From NCBI RefSeq assembly GCF_005771675.1, contig NZ_VAJM01000016.1:62001-126000 (forward strand): a DNA stretch of 64,000 bases, read 5' to 3'. The stretch comes from Hymenobacter jeollabukensis. Its GTDB lineage: Bacteria > Bacteroidota > Bacteroidia > Cytophagales > Hymenobacteraceae. Numbering within the stretch: position 1 is the first letter of the stretch; each line of letters starts with the position of its first letter. Both the position numbers and the translations under genes were made by a program. This document shows positions 1 through 7,592 of this stretch, piece after piece. The notes below the pieces were generated by a model, which did no database searches, was not told where the DNA came from, and was given only the letters and a program-made list of their open reading frames with translations.

Positions 1-1
1 C

Positions 2-97
2 CAGCGGCAGCCGCTGCAGGAGCTCACCAGGGAGAGCTACCACTTGCTGCGCCACCAGCTGCTACAGGACGCCCCACGCTACTTAGCCGGTAGCTAA
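2..97 (+). CDS. C-terminal fragment of an unidentified protein
   Basis: An open frame runs from the window edge to a TAA at 95-97 and gives about 31 residues rich in Gln, Leu and Arg (it ends RYLAGS). The start lies outside the window. The frame is followed 25 bases later by the next plus-strand gene. Too short to assign to a family, so it could also be a chance open frame. Confidence 0.45.
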   Translation, partial: QRQPLQELTRESYHLLRHQLLQDAPRYLAGS

Positions 98-122
98 GAC
101 CCGTAAAACCAAGTAAACAGGT

Positions 123-500
123 ATGCTAACACTCATAGCTAGTATTTCGACAGCGCTCGTAGCGGGGATGATAATTGTCTACCACTGCCTGCCACGTTCC
201 CTTGCAACGCGGTACCGGGTGCCCTTTCGTAGCAGCCTCATTTTGCTGTTTATGGCAGCTTCGGTGTGCATGTTGCCTCAGTGGCTGTTTCTAGCTTTTC
301 CAAATGCCCTGGGAGAAGACTTCTTCGTTGTGCCGTTGTTTTTGATCTTTTTTCTTGGTCTTTCGGCGTTTAGTGCCCTCTTGTTAACTCATGTAGTAGC
401 TGATGGCGATGATGAGCTAAGTCTTCTCGTCTCATTTTGCGGCTTTCTACGCAGCATAGGCCACCGCTTTACTCGCAACTCCCGATGCCGGCAGGCATAA
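123..500 (+). CDS. Small membrane protein, unknown function
   Basis: 125 residues with three hydrophobic segments (about residues 1-20, 37-59 and 68-92) and a basic, Arg-rich C-terminal tail. The ATG at 123 is the first in the frame and follows the preceding fragment closely. No family recognised. The next gene starts six bases after the stop, so the two are probably co-transcribed. Confidence 0.6.
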   Translation: MLTLIASISTALVAGMIIVYHCLPRSLATRYRVPFRSSLILLFMAASVCMLPQWLFLAFPNALGEDFFVVPLFLIFFLGLSAFSALLLTHVVADGDDELSLLVSFCGFLRSIGHRFTRNSRCRQA

Positions 501-505
501 CCCTT

Positions 506-967
506 ATGAGCAAAACCATTACCCTACTGGTACCCTTCGAAGTAACCACGCAGGGGCTAACCGACGCAGTACTGCAGAAGGCTTGGAAAGGCCAGCCAGT
601 AATCAACGACCCCGACATGCTGGCCGTTGCCGACCACGAGCGGCGGCTTGTGGATGCTTTGCTGGCCTCGCCGGCGCTCCTGGAGGAGTTTCTACGGGCG
701 CACCTGGCAGAATACTTCTCCGGCCTGCATCATACGGATGCGTACAAGCTAACCGGTGTGTCGCGCGAGTCCCAGGACGTGCTGCAGGAAGTGATTCAGC
801 AGCTACCCGAACAATCGCGCATATTCTTCGAGGAAGCGCACGAGGGGGGTATTTTCTACGATAACACCATGTTGGTGTACGATTCGTTTCCGCTGGTACC
901 TCAACCGGTGGCACTCGAGCACGGGCAAGCAGCGCCGCAGGGACCGACTTCGCCGGCGGTAGGCTAG
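506..967 (+). CDS. Hypothetical acidic protein
   Basis: 153 residues if started at the ATG at 506 (MSKTITLLVPF); the same frame extends upstream to 437, but that part overlaps the previous gene and looks non-coding. The protein is acidic and mainly helical by appearance, with a Pro/Ala-rich C-terminus. No catalytic motif seen. It lies in a tight same-strand series with 123 and 992, a layout typical of plasmid accessory genes of unknown role. Confidence 0.6.
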   Translation: MSKTITLLVPFEVTTQGLTDAVLQKAWKGQPVINDPDMLAVADHERRLVDALLASPALLEEFLRAHLAEYFSGLHHTDAYKLTGVSRESQDVLQEVIQQLPEQSRIFFEEAHEGGIFYDNTMLVYDSFPLVPQPVALEHGQAAPQGPTSPAVG

Positions 968-974
968 TGTACTC

Positions 975-990
975 TTTCTCCCCTACTGCC
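975..990 (+). promoter_or_regulatory. Leader motif TTTCTCCCCTACTGCC
   Basis: Pyrimidine-rich stretch ending in CTACTGCC one base before the ATG at 992. Near-identical stretches occur at 2444-2458 and on the minus strand at 47063-47078, 50741-50755 and 27790-27804, mostly just upstream of start codons. Its role (translation enhancer, promoter part or something else) is unknown. Confidence 0.35.
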
Positions 991-991
991 C

Positions 992-1420
992 ATGAGTCCT
1001 ACCGCGCCCTACGCCGCCGCACTGGCGCAGCTCCCGCGCTTCGATTGGTGCACCGACTACGGATTGCGCCGCGCCCTCAACGAAGCCTGCGGCCAGCACC
1101 TGGGCGACTACTACCAGGGTTCGAAGTCGCACTTGCCCCTGATGGAGCTGATACGCTACCAGGACGCACGCCCTAAGCGCACGACACTGGCTTATTACGG
1201 CTTGCCGGCAGATACTGAAGCGTTTTTGAGTTGGGTGTTCAACTGGGTAGCCTACTGCGAGCCGTTGGGCCCGGAACAGGACCAGCAGCTGCTGTTTCCC
1301 TACCCGCAGCTCTACCTGATCTGGCAGCTGCAGCGCTGGCCGTACCAACGCGTAAACGTGTATGCAGACCGCATCGTCGCCGGCGACGTAGCCTGGCCGT
1401 TGACCGGCATGGCGGCCTAA
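992..1420 (+). CDS. Hypothetical protein, paralog of the 7593 gene
   Basis: 142 residues. It shares several blocks with the 167-residue protein at 7593-8096: a DYG near the N-terminus, LPADTxxFLSWVxN, YPYPQLYxxWQ, and a VxVYxDR near the end. The two are therefore diverged copies of one plasmid family with no known function. The ATG at 992 directly follows a recurring CCCCTACTGCC leader motif. No membrane segment or catalytic signature is visible. Confidence 0.7.
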   Translation: MSPTAPYAAALAQLPRFDWCTDYGLRRALNEACGQHLGDYYQGSKSHLPLMELIRYQDARPKRTTLAYYGLPADTEAFLSWVFNWVAYCEPLGPEQDQQLLFPYPQLYLIWQLQRWPYQRVNVYADRIVAGDVAWPLTGMAA

Positions 1421-1492
1421 GCTCAGCGGCCTACGTAGTAGTAACTGCTTTACCCTCACGGGAATCTGGTTTCACTTCTACATTTTTGCTCC

Positions 1493-1738
1493 ATGGCACC
1501 TACCCTTTCCAAACAACAAGCTGTACTCGGGCTATTCTGCCTCATCGTAGCCGCTGTGTTCCTGATGCAGTCGCCGCCGGCGTGGATGCAACACCTGGTC
1601 ATTGCCGTGGCCCTGGTAGGCAGTTACCGCCTGGCTTACGGCTGGCTGCGCTACCTCTGGTACGCCGGCCTGGGCGTTTGCTTCGTGGGCCTGGCCATTG
1701 CCGCCGTGCAGCTGCTGACCGGCGAAGTGCCGGGGTAG
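1493..1738 (+). CDS. Small two- or three-helix membrane protein
   Basis: 81 residues, almost entirely hydrophobic, with helices around residues 8-26, 34-48 and 54-75. The ATG at 1493 gives a short polar N-terminus (MAPTLSKQ). It is the last gene of the 123-1738 series and is followed by a terminator hairpin. Function not recognised. Confidence 0.6.
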   Translation: MAPTLSKQQAVLGLFCLIVAAVFLMQSPPAWMQHLVIAVALVGSYRLAYGWLRYLWYAGLGVCFVGLAIAAVQLLTGEVPG

Positions 1739-1761
1739 GTCCACGGTATCCCTTGCAACGG

Positions 1762-1791
1762 AAGCCTCGCTGAGCCCAGCGGGGCTTTTTT
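1762..1791 (+). terminator. Intrinsic terminator after the 123-1738 gene series
   Basis: Arms AGCCTCGCTG and CAGCGGGGCT (one mismatch) with an AGCC loop, followed by a run of T. It sits 23 bases after the stop of the small membrane protein. Confidence 0.8.
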
Positions 1792-1894
1792 GTTGCCGGT
1801 GGCTGACGACGAAGTGTGCTCAACTACTTCGGCATTTTTTAGACGATTGGGCAGTAGGGGGGAAAAATCAGGGGGGCGTAAATAGGGGTTATTG

Positions 1895-1913
1895 TGTTGT
1901 AAAAAATACAACA
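1895..1913. promoter_or_regulatory. Inverted-repeat operator candidate upstream of the HNH gene
   Basis: Perfect inverted repeat TGTTGTA-AAAAA-TACAACA, 51 bases before the ATG at 1965. A nearly identical copy lies at 4790-4808 in front of the 4837 gene, which suggests the same DNA-binding protein acts at both sites. Confidence 0.5.
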
Positions 1914-1964
1914 TAAGGATGGGCGATTTCGTTAAATAACTAAAAGACAGTCAGTCGTTTAGTT

Positions 1965-2435
1965 ATGGAAATCCTCGGCTCCACCACCACCCCGCTGCTC
2001 TCCCGGACGAACCGCACGGAGAAAAACCAAGGCATGAACTGGATCAGCCAGCACAAGCGCCTTGCCATCTACCTGCGCGACGGGTTGGCTTGCTGCTACT
2101 GCGGCAAAGGGTTGGAGCAAGGGGTAAAGCTGACCCTCGACCACCTGATTCCTTACAGCAAGGGCGGGGCTATTTCCTCAGCGTCCAATCTGATTACCTG
2201 CTGCCTTTCCTGCAACAGCGCCCGCGGCAACCGCCCCCGCGCTCATTTCGTGGCCTCGCTCAGCGCCCTGACCGGCCTCGATGCCGACGAGGTGCTGCGC
2301 GGCATTGCCAACGCCCGCCGCCGCAAGCTCGACCTGACCACGGCCAAAGCCATGATTGCCCGCCGCAAATCCTGCCTGAAAGCCTTGCTGGAACTCATTT
2401 ACGGCGAGGACGCCAGCACCGCCCAGGCCGCCTAA
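1965..2435 (+). CDS. HNH endonuclease
   Basis: 156 residues. A zinc-ribbon HNH fold is visible: CCYCGKG (about residues 44-50), the catalytic block LTLDHLIPYSKGG (56-68, with the invariant DH), then NLITCCLSCNSARG with the second Cys pair. Such proteins cut or nick DNA and occur in phages, mobile elements and restriction systems. The C-terminal half is helical and basic. ATG 1965 is used here; ATG 2034 (MNWISQHKR) is an equally good start, just before the domain. No methyltransferase partner is adjacent, so a stand-alone mobile nuclease is likely. Confidence 0.85.
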   Translation: MEILGSTTTPLLSRTNRTEKNQGMNWISQHKRLAIYLRDGLACCYCGKGLEQGVKLTLDHLIPYSKGGAISSASNLITCCLSCNSARGNRPRAHFVASLSALTGLDADEVLRGIANARRRKLDLTTAKAMIARRKSCLKALLELIYGEDASTAQAA

Positions 2436-2443
2436 TCCCATCC

Positions 2444-2458
2444 TTCCCCCCTACTGCC
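2444..2458 (+). promoter_or_regulatory. Leader motif TTCCCCCCTACTGCC
   Basis: Occurs nine bases before the ATG at 2468 in the short gap after the HNH gene. Same motif as at 975-990 and, on the minus strand, at 27790, 50741, 47063 and 1850. Confidence 0.35.
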
Positions 2459-2467
2459 ACCGCCGCC

Positions 2468-3085
2468 ATGCCGACCAAATACCTCACCGCCGCCGAAACC
2501 GCCGCCCTTGTACGCAAGGCCCTGAAAGCTCAATTTCCCGCCGTCAAGTTTTCGGTGCGCACCCGCGAGTATGCGGGCGGCGCATCGCTTGACGTGGCCT
2601 GGACGGACGGACCGCACGAGAAGGCGGTGCAGCAAGTCACCAGCCAGTTTCGCGGGGCTGACTTCGACAGCAGCCAGGACCTGATGACGTACCGCGAAGG
2701 GCCGGCCAGCGTCACGGCGGGCGGGGAGTTGGAGCGGGTAAGCTACGGGGCCGACTTCATCCACACCCGGCGCGAGTACTCGGCCTGCTACGGCCGTTGG
2801 TGCAGCGGGCTGGACTTGTACCAAGCCCCGGCCCTCAGCGAGCAGCTACGCGGCATGTTTGCCCTGCTAACGGCCGGCGGCAGCCCCACTGATGGGGTTT
2901 CGTTTGGCGAGCAGCACGGCAACGGCATTTTGACCGGCCGCAGCTACGACGCAGCCCACAGCTTCGAGCAGTGGGCGCCTAAGCTGCGCGCCCAGGGCTA
3001 CACCGTCGAGGTGGAGGCCGAGCCCACCAGCAGCGGCCCGCTGCACACGCTGGCCATCTACCGGCCGGCCCGAGCAGCGGCCTAG
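2468..3085 (+). CDS. LPD29-domain protein
   Basis: 205 residues from the ATG at 2468 (MPTKYLTAAE). The N-terminal half has the hallmarks of large polyvalent protein-associated domain 29: a helix ending VRKALKAQFP, then VKFSVRTREY, GGASLDVAWTDGP and a following helix with SQFRGADFD. LPD29 domains occur in plasmid and phage proteins, often in very large polyproteins; stand-alone copies like this are common on Bacteroidota plasmids. The C-terminal half has no recognised domain. Molecular function is unknown. Confidence 0.7.
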   Translation: MPTKYLTAAETAALVRKALKAQFPAVKFSVRTREYAGGASLDVAWTDGPHEKAVQQVTSQFRGADFDSSQDLMTYREGPASVTAGGELERVSYGADFIHTRREYSACYGRWCSGLDLYQAPALSEQLRGMFALLTAGGSPTDGVSFGEQHGNGILTGRSYDAAHSFEQWAPKLRAQGYTVEVEAEPTSSGPLHTLAIYRPARAAA

Positions 3086-3101
3086 GCCGGGCCGGGGGAT
3101 T

Positions 3102-3134
3102 CCCAGGGGCGGGGCATCGAGCCCCGCCCCTGGG
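3102..3134 (+). terminator. Strong hairpin terminator after the LPD29 gene
   Basis: Perfect 14-bp stem CCCAGGGGCGGGGC / GCCCCGCCCCTGGG with an ATCGA loop, 17 bases after the stop at 3085. The T-run is weak (CTCCTTTT a little downstream). Confidence 0.65.
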
Positions 3135-3179
3135 AGGCAGGCCCACTCCTTTTCCAAGTCACCTTAACCTGATGAGTAT

Positions 3180-3821
3180 ATGCGAGCCGTTCTTTATCTG
3201 CCGGGCCAGGCGCCCTGCTCACTCGACCCCGAAGGCTTCAGCCTGAAGTTTAACAGCGACACTACCCCCATCGTGGCGCAGGCGCTGGGGTGCCGCACGG
3301 CACAGGTAGAATTCCTGGACACCGATCAGCGGACGTTTTCGGCCTGGTGCGTCGCGGACGAAGGCGGACAGCCCAGCGTCGAGCCGGCGGTGGAAGCTAT
3401 GCAAGTGCTGCGCCGCATCAGCCCCATGCCGGAGTGCTACCGCACGCTGGCCGAGTTGGGAGCCGAAGTAGACGAAGACGAGGACGACGAGCGCCCGCCC
3501 TTGTGCGGACCGGTGCTGATTGTGTTTGCGTCCCGGTTTGCCTGCGCGAACTGCGGCGAGCAGTGGGAGAAGCACCCGGCTACGGTTGTGGCCTGCCCTG
3601 ATTGCAAAGAGAAAGCCGGCGCGGTGTGCCGGCGGCCCAGTGGCCACGAGGTGCCCGGAGGCGACGTGCACGTAAGCCGGGAGCAGGCGGCCGTCGACGC
3701 GGGCTTGTTGCCGCGCTGCCCGGTTGTGGTCCACGACACGCCGGCCGTGCCGCTGCGGCCGGCCGCAGCGGCCACCCCGCCCCGCTACACCCAGGGGGAT
3801 TTGTTTAGGGCGGCGGCGTAA
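3180..3821 (+). CDS. Zinc-finger protein with phage-type C4 domain
   Basis: 213 residues. Two zinc-binding segments are visible: CANCGEQW near residue 120 and CPDCKEKAGAVCRRPSGHE near 139-157, followed by a conserved His-Val-Ser-Arg. The second matches the small zinc finger found in phage and actinobacterial proteins (CxxCxAxxGxxCxxPSG...H..R), thought to bind DNA. An acidic stretch (residues 98-106) precedes it. The last residues contain QGDLF, resembling the sliding-clamp-binding peptide QL[SD]LF. ATG 3180 is the first in frame. Function unproven. Confidence 0.65.
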   Translation: MRAVLYLPGQAPCSLDPEGFSLKFNSDTTPIVAQALGCRTAQVEFLDTDQRTFSAWCVADEGGQPSVEPAVEAMQVLRRISPMPECYRTLAELGAEVDEDEDDERPPLCGPVLIVFASRFACANCGEQWEKHPATVVACPDCKEKAGAVCRRPSGHEVPGGDVHVSREQAAVDAGLLPRCPVVVHDTPAVPLRPAAAATPPRYTQGDLFRAAA

Positions 3822-3884
3822 CCTTCTCCCGCTACCTGCGGGCCGGCGCTCCGGTGCCGGCCCGCAACCACGGCCAACAGAAAC

Positions 3885-3913
3885 ACAAAGCCCCGCCAGC
3901 GGCGGGGCTTTGT
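3885..3913. terminator. Bidirectional terminator between convergent genes
   Basis: Perfect 13-bp stem ACAAAGCCCCGCC / GGCGGGGCTTTGT with an AGC loop. It separates the plus-strand zinc-finger gene from the minus-strand gene ending at 3937 and can serve both. Confidence 0.85.
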
Positions 3914-3936
3914 TTGTCCAATGCAGTAGGTGGCGG

Positions 3937-4284
3937 TTAGAGCAAGCCCAGCGCAGCTTCGCTGAGCAGGTAGTCGTCGCTGCGCAGCCGGTCGCGGCTG
4001 AGCAACTCGGAGGCAGCACCGCGGTCCCAGCCGGCGTCGCGGTTAAAGGCCGTGCCTCGCCCGAGCGGGTTACGGTCGTGTTTCGTTCGCTCGGGCACTT
4101 TGAGTTTATCCGTCCAGGAGACGTAGTACATGCCGCCGATCAGGCTGCCGCGGTCGGCAGCTTGCTGCACGGTGTTGCGGGCTGCCTTGATATACTCCCC
4201 GCAAGCGGTGGAGCCGCCTTCAAACTTCTTTACCAGGTTTTTTGCGGCATCAAACAGGAAAACGGGGCGTGGTTTAACTGGCAT
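3937..4284 (-). CDS. NUMOD1-like DNA-binding protein
   Basis: 115 residues from the ATG at 4284 (MPVKPRPVFLFDAAK); the frame extends further upstream, but that part is Lys/Ser-rich and unlikely to be coding. The pattern VFLFDAAKNL...IKAARNT...GSLIGGMYYVSW resembles the NUMOD1-type module (helix-turn-helix-like repeat ending in a Gly-Gly-x-Tyr-x-x-Trp-like strand) used by homing endonucleases to recognise DNA. No nuclease domain is attached, so a regulator or a nuclease remnant is possible. Confidence 0.5.
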   Translation of the reverse strand: MPVKPRPVFLFDAAKNLVKKFEGGSTACGEYIKAARNTVQQAADRGSLIGGMYYVSWTDKLKVPERTKHDRNPLGRGTAFNRDAGWDRGAASELLSRDRLRSDDYLLSEAALGLL

Positions 4285-4836
4285 AGAAAAGTGCTGTTTG
4301 TGTGATCTAAAGCTAATGCAAAGTTGCTCTAAACTTTTTTTATAAATCATACTAAGCTTTAGCAAAATAAATATTCAGGCCCTTAATATTGGTCACGAAA
4401 TCGCCAAAAACGCCAAAAAATTGAACGAGATAATCGGCCTTTGGGCGGTGCAATGAGGGTTTTCCCAGATTGGTCTAGCTTATTGTGTCGTCACAATACC
4501 GTCACAGGAACCGGGGTTCTTTCCTTTCGATGCAGGTCGAACCCGTGAACCTTTGTAACGCACAGTCACACCCTTTTACGTCCATTTTTGCCTTTTATGC
4601 TCACACCGCCAAGCAGTTGCACCGCCTGAGTTAAGCCAGCGGCCATCCTTTTCAAGTACCATTTGCCCCGGCAAAGTGCCCGTCACAGGACGCGAGAAGG
4701 ACCCGATTCGCCGTTGCTCATCGGCGCGCCTTCGTCGCGCTGACCGTCCCAGACCACCTCACTTGACCAGCACCACTCATTACGCTAAGTATTGTAAAAA
4801 ATACAACATAGGTACCCCGCTAACGTATACTTATCT
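4285..4836. other. Intergenic region between divergent genes
   Basis: About 550 bases without a convincing gene. An AT-rich part near 4320-4400 holds AAGTT-N6-AACTT (4321-4336), probably part of the promoter of the leftward gene. GTCACA recurs at about 4489, 4501, 4565 and 4681, twice as CCGTCACAGGA. The inverted repeat at 4790-4808 lies before the 4837 gene. Confidence 0.4.
4790..4808. promoter_or_regulatory. Second TTGTA-AAAAA-TACAA operator candidate
   Basis: TATTGTA-AAAAA-TACAACA, identical over most of its length to the perfect inverted repeat at 1895-1913 (one base differs in the left arm), 28 bases before the ATG at 4837. Confidence 0.5.
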
Positions 4837-5277
4837 ATGAAAACTACCGCTCTCACCCCCGTCCTTTTTGCGCCTTTGACCACCATGCAACGCATCACTG
4901 AACTCACCCCGACCCACGACAACTACGCCCAGGACCTGGCCGACCGCGTGTACGCGCGGATGGCCCACGAACTGGGGCTGAACCCGTCCATGGTCGCTAC
5001 CATGCTCGACCAGGCTCGCACCGAACTGGCCGCAGCGCTGGCCCTGGGCTCGCCCGAACACATCGAGCAGGGCCAGGATCTACTTACCCGCCTGGCCGGC
5101 GTGCAGGAGCTGCCGCAGCAGCTTCAGCTGCTGGCGCAGGCCTACGAGCTGGCCCGCACCTGCTACGCGCAGGCGGCCATCGTCCGCCCCGCCTACGTCC
5201 CCTACCAAGCTGAGCAGGCCCGTCTCCTGGCGCATGCTCAGACTGCCCAGCGAGTCGCTATGCTCCTGGTCGCCTAG
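4837..5277 (+). CDS. Hypothetical helical protein
   Basis: 146 residues from the ATG at 4837; a second ATG at 4885 would remove a Thr/Pro-rich segment. The rest is Ala/Leu/Gln-rich and predicted helical by composition. No family recognised. It is preceded by the inverted repeat shared with the HNH gene. Confidence 0.6.
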   Translation: MKTTALTPVLFAPLTTMQRITELTPTHDNYAQDLADRVYARMAHELGLNPSMVATMLDQARTELAAALALGSPEHIEQGQDLLTRLAGVQELPQQLQLLAQAYELARTCYAQAAIVRPAYVPYQAEQARLLAHAQTAQRVAMLLVA

Positions 5278-5312
5278 TAAGTCTTCGAAGCCCCACCGTT
5301 TACTGCCATCCG

Positions 5313-5411
5313 ATGACTGCCTTCAAGAGCACTATGTGGAATACAGATTCCGAGCATTCTATCTGCCCGATGGTGGGCCGCGCTACCGCGCCGCCTGCGC
5401 TTGAATCCTAA
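5313..5411 (+). CDS. Possible 32-residue small protein
   Basis: ATG at 5313 and TAA at 5409-5411 enclose 32 residues with a CPM triplet and a Pro/Ala-rich end. It fills the gap between 5277 and 5424 and is preceded by TTTACTGCC, a weaker form of the leader motif seen elsewhere. No homolog recognised; it may be chance. Confidence 0.25.
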   Translation: MTAFKSTMWNTDSEHSICPMVGRATAPPALES

Positions 5412-5423
5412 GAATCTGTACCC

Positions 5424-6065
5424 ATGCCGAATTACACCAACCTCATCGACTGCATCCAAATCCGCGTTGGCCAAGCCTACCCGTTCGAAAACGTCCTGCC
5501 GGGCGAAGAGCGGGGCGCCATCGACGCGTATATGTTCGACCTGTTTCACATCGCTTATTACGCCCGCAAAGCCGGGCCGCTGGTAATCGACGCATTCCGC
5601 AATGCCCCCATCTACTACGGGTTCTGCGAGCCGATACCAGGTGCACCCTTCTTCGTGTTCGATATTGGTGGTGACAACCAATGGGCCGTCGACTTCGGCC
5701 TCGACTACAACCACCTGCTCGAAGCGGTGGGCAAGGACGGGGTGAAGACGTGGCACGCGCAGGTCGAGCTGCTGCAGCAGCGCCCGAGCGAAACGTTCCT
5801 GTTGCCGCTGACACTTGTGTGCGCCGACACCAACCAGGTGCTGGCCGTCCGCCACATCCAGGCGCCGGTGGCGCTGGCACTGGAAGCTCGCTACTTGCTG
5901 GAGCGGCAGGAACGCCTGGCCGGCCCGCTGGCCACCCAGCTGCTGCAGGCGTTGCAACTGAAGTACGAGGCGGAGGATCTGCTCAACGAAGCTGGCGCCC
6001 TGCACTGCCAGCCGGCCCCGCCGCGGGGCGGCAGCAACAGCGGCCGTTCAGTAGTGATGGCTTAG
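5424..6065 (+). CDS. Hypothetical protein
   Basis: 213 residues from the ATG at 5424. The N-terminal half is aromatic-rich with a conserved-looking stretch GAPFFVFDIGGDNQWAVDFG, suggesting a folded alpha/beta domain; the C-terminal half is helical (LEARYLLERQERLAGP...). The tail is low complexity. No family or active site recognised. Confidence 0.6.
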   Translation: MPNYTNLIDCIQIRVGQAYPFENVLPGEERGAIDAYMFDLFHIAYYARKAGPLVIDAFRNAPIYYGFCEPIPGAPFFVFDIGGDNQWAVDFGLDYNHLLEAVGKDGVKTWHAQVELLQQRPSETFLLPLTLVCADTNQVLAVRHIQAPVALALEARYLLERQERLAGPLATQLLQALQLKYEAEDLLNEAGALHCQPAPPRGGSNSGRSVVMA

Positions 6066-6177
6066 CAAACCGTCGAATCAGTCCCTCTGAGGGCTTACTT
6101 GCCCGTTTTTTCTTGCCTGGCTGGTGTAGGTGGTATCTTGGCTACGTCAAGTTCCATCTACGCCCTTCCCTGCATCC

Positions 6178-6489
6178 ATGCCCCTTACCCGGAATACCGT
6201 GACTAACGAGCTGCCAAAAGACGCCTTGGACCAAGCGACCTCATTGGAAGAGCTCCTCACTGTCAGCGGGCTGTCGCACCGGCAGATTGGTATCAAGACC
6301 AAGACCCCGGACATGCGCACGCTCAAGAAACGCATCGATAACCCGCGTTTGCTTCCGGTTGGCCACCTGGAGAAGTTGGCCGAGATGTTAAAGCTCGACC
6401 CAGCGGCCTTGTTTGCTTTTGTGCTGAAGCTTGAGGACCCCGACAAAGGAAGCGACGACTCTGCTGCTGAGCCGGCTACCGGTCGGTAA
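6178..6489 (+). CDS. Small helix-turn-helix protein
   Basis: 103 residues from the ATG at 6178 (MPLTRNTVTNELP); the frame is open upstream to 6130 but that leader looks non-coding. The centre reads like an XRE-type helix-turn-helix (SLEELLTVSGLSHRQIGIKT, then a third helix ending LEKLAEMLKLDPAALF). Acidic C-terminal tail. Probably a DNA-binding regulator; the target is unknown. It is followed by a terminator. Confidence 0.6.
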   Translation: MPLTRNTVTNELPKDALDQATSLEELLTVSGLSHRQIGIKTKTPDMRTLKKRIDNPRLLPVGHLEKLAEMLKLDPAALFAFVLKLEDPDKGSDDSAAEPATGR

Positions 6490-6509
6490 AACGCACCCCT
6501 TTAAAGACA

Positions 6510-6542
6510 AAACCCATCATGTTGGCGCATGACGGGTTTTTT
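6510..6542 (+). terminator. Terminator after the helix-turn-helix gene
   Basis: AAACCCATCATG / CATGACGGGTTT (one mismatch) with a TTGGCG loop and TTTTTT, 20 bases after the stop at 6489. Confidence 0.8.
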
Positions 6543-6582
6543 AGTAGTTCACCCCCGCTGGACACGGGGATAGGCATTGGAC

Positions 6583-7578
6583 ATGACCAAGGTACGACCA
6601 GTATACCTGGATTCCAACTTTTGTAGGTTTCCTCACATTCTGAAACAATATGGTCCATACGAGAGCATCGCGCTGGATCTGCTGGTGTTCATCGCCGACA
6701 AGACCCACCGGCCCACGTACAAGACCAACCCGATCAACCTGCAGGTGCACCAGCGCGTGTATTTCCACGCCCAGGACTTCTGCAAGGAATTCAACCACGC
6801 CCGGCAAATTGCCACGACCAAGCTCACCGACAAGGACCGCGAGCAACTGAAGGATTATTCCCCGACCACGAAGGCGGAAATTGTGAGTCAGCTCGACTAC
6901 GTGCTGTTCATGATGATGAGCCGGAACGCGACCTTTGACCGCACGAAGCGCTACCAGGTCGCCGGGCCCGACGGCAAGGTGATGGTGGAGTGGGAATCAA
7001 TTCAGGTGTTTGGCCGGCTGATCACCAACCGCAACGAGGAGCACCGCAAGGATACCGAGGCCATCCGTTACAGCATGGACGTGCTGGCCGGCTTCATCGG
7101 CAACAATCACCACCGCGGCCAGCGGTTCTTTCTGGAGGACTACCTGCGCCTCGTGACCGAAGGCGGCAAAGCCGACACGGAGCGCAAACCCACCAAGAGC
7201 GGCCAGCCGCGGCAGGTGGGCCGGCCGCGCGCCTGGGTGGCCGGGCGCCGGCTGTTCCTGCGCCTGATCTGGAAGTGGGGCATGTGGCAGGAAGAAAACC
7301 GCAAGCTACTCGACACGCTGGAGGACGATTTCGAGGAATTGTGCGAGGTGGCCAACCTGATGGGCGGCACGGACCGCCTGCGGGCTACTCGCCTGCGCGA
7401 CTACCTCGACCGCGTCTGTCGGCTGGGCGACCTGCCGTTCACGGCCGAGGTGCGGAAGGTGCGCCCGAACTTTGCGGCCCGCCAGGCCACCGGCAAGTTG
7501 CCCCCGCCCTACCTGGTGGTGCTGACCAAGCGTAAGACGCTGCAGCTGCCCGGGCAGCAACAGCAGCTGGCCCTCTAA
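6583..7578 (+). CDS. Unassigned 331-residue protein, possible replication initiator
   Basis: From the ATG at 6583 (MTKVRPVYLDSN); a TTG at 6577 is also in frame. Basic, mixed helix/strand protein with a central basic linker (KPTKSGQPRQVGRPRAWV, about residues 195-212). The two-lobed layout, conserved aromatic-helix stretches such as RLFLRLIWKWGMW, and the position 0.75 kb before a seven-copy iteron array (8334-8482) make a second plasmid initiator possible. I do not recognise a Rep_3 signature, so this remains a guess from context. Confidence 0.5.
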   Translation: MTKVRPVYLDSNFCRFPHILKQYGPYESIALDLLVFIADKTHRPTYKTNPINLQVHQRVYFHAQDFCKEFNHARQIATTKLTDKDREQLKDYSPTTKAEIVSQLDYVLFMMMSRNATFDRTKRYQVAGPDGKVMVEWESIQVFGRLITNRNEEHRKDTEAIRYSMDVLAGFIGNNHHRGQRFFLEDYLRLVTEGGKADTERKPTKSGQPRQVGRPRAWVAGRRLFLRLIWKWGMWQEENRKLLDTLEDDFEELCEVANLMGGTDRLRATRLRDYLDRVCRLGDLPFTAEVRKVRPNFAARQATGKLPPPYLVVLTKRKTLQLPGQQQQLAL

Positions 7579-7592
7579 CCATCATCTTCGCT

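Noticed and set aside
146-160. Shine-Dalgarno-based start choices throughout the window
   Set aside because: Purine-rich ribosome binding sites are not seen before most genes, as expected for Bacteroidota, so starts were chosen from domain position, overlaps and spacing instead.
4525-4560. T-arm-like GGTTCGACC on the minus strand
   Set aside because: The flanking bases do not pair as a tRNA T-stem and no acceptor or anticodon arm can be drawn.
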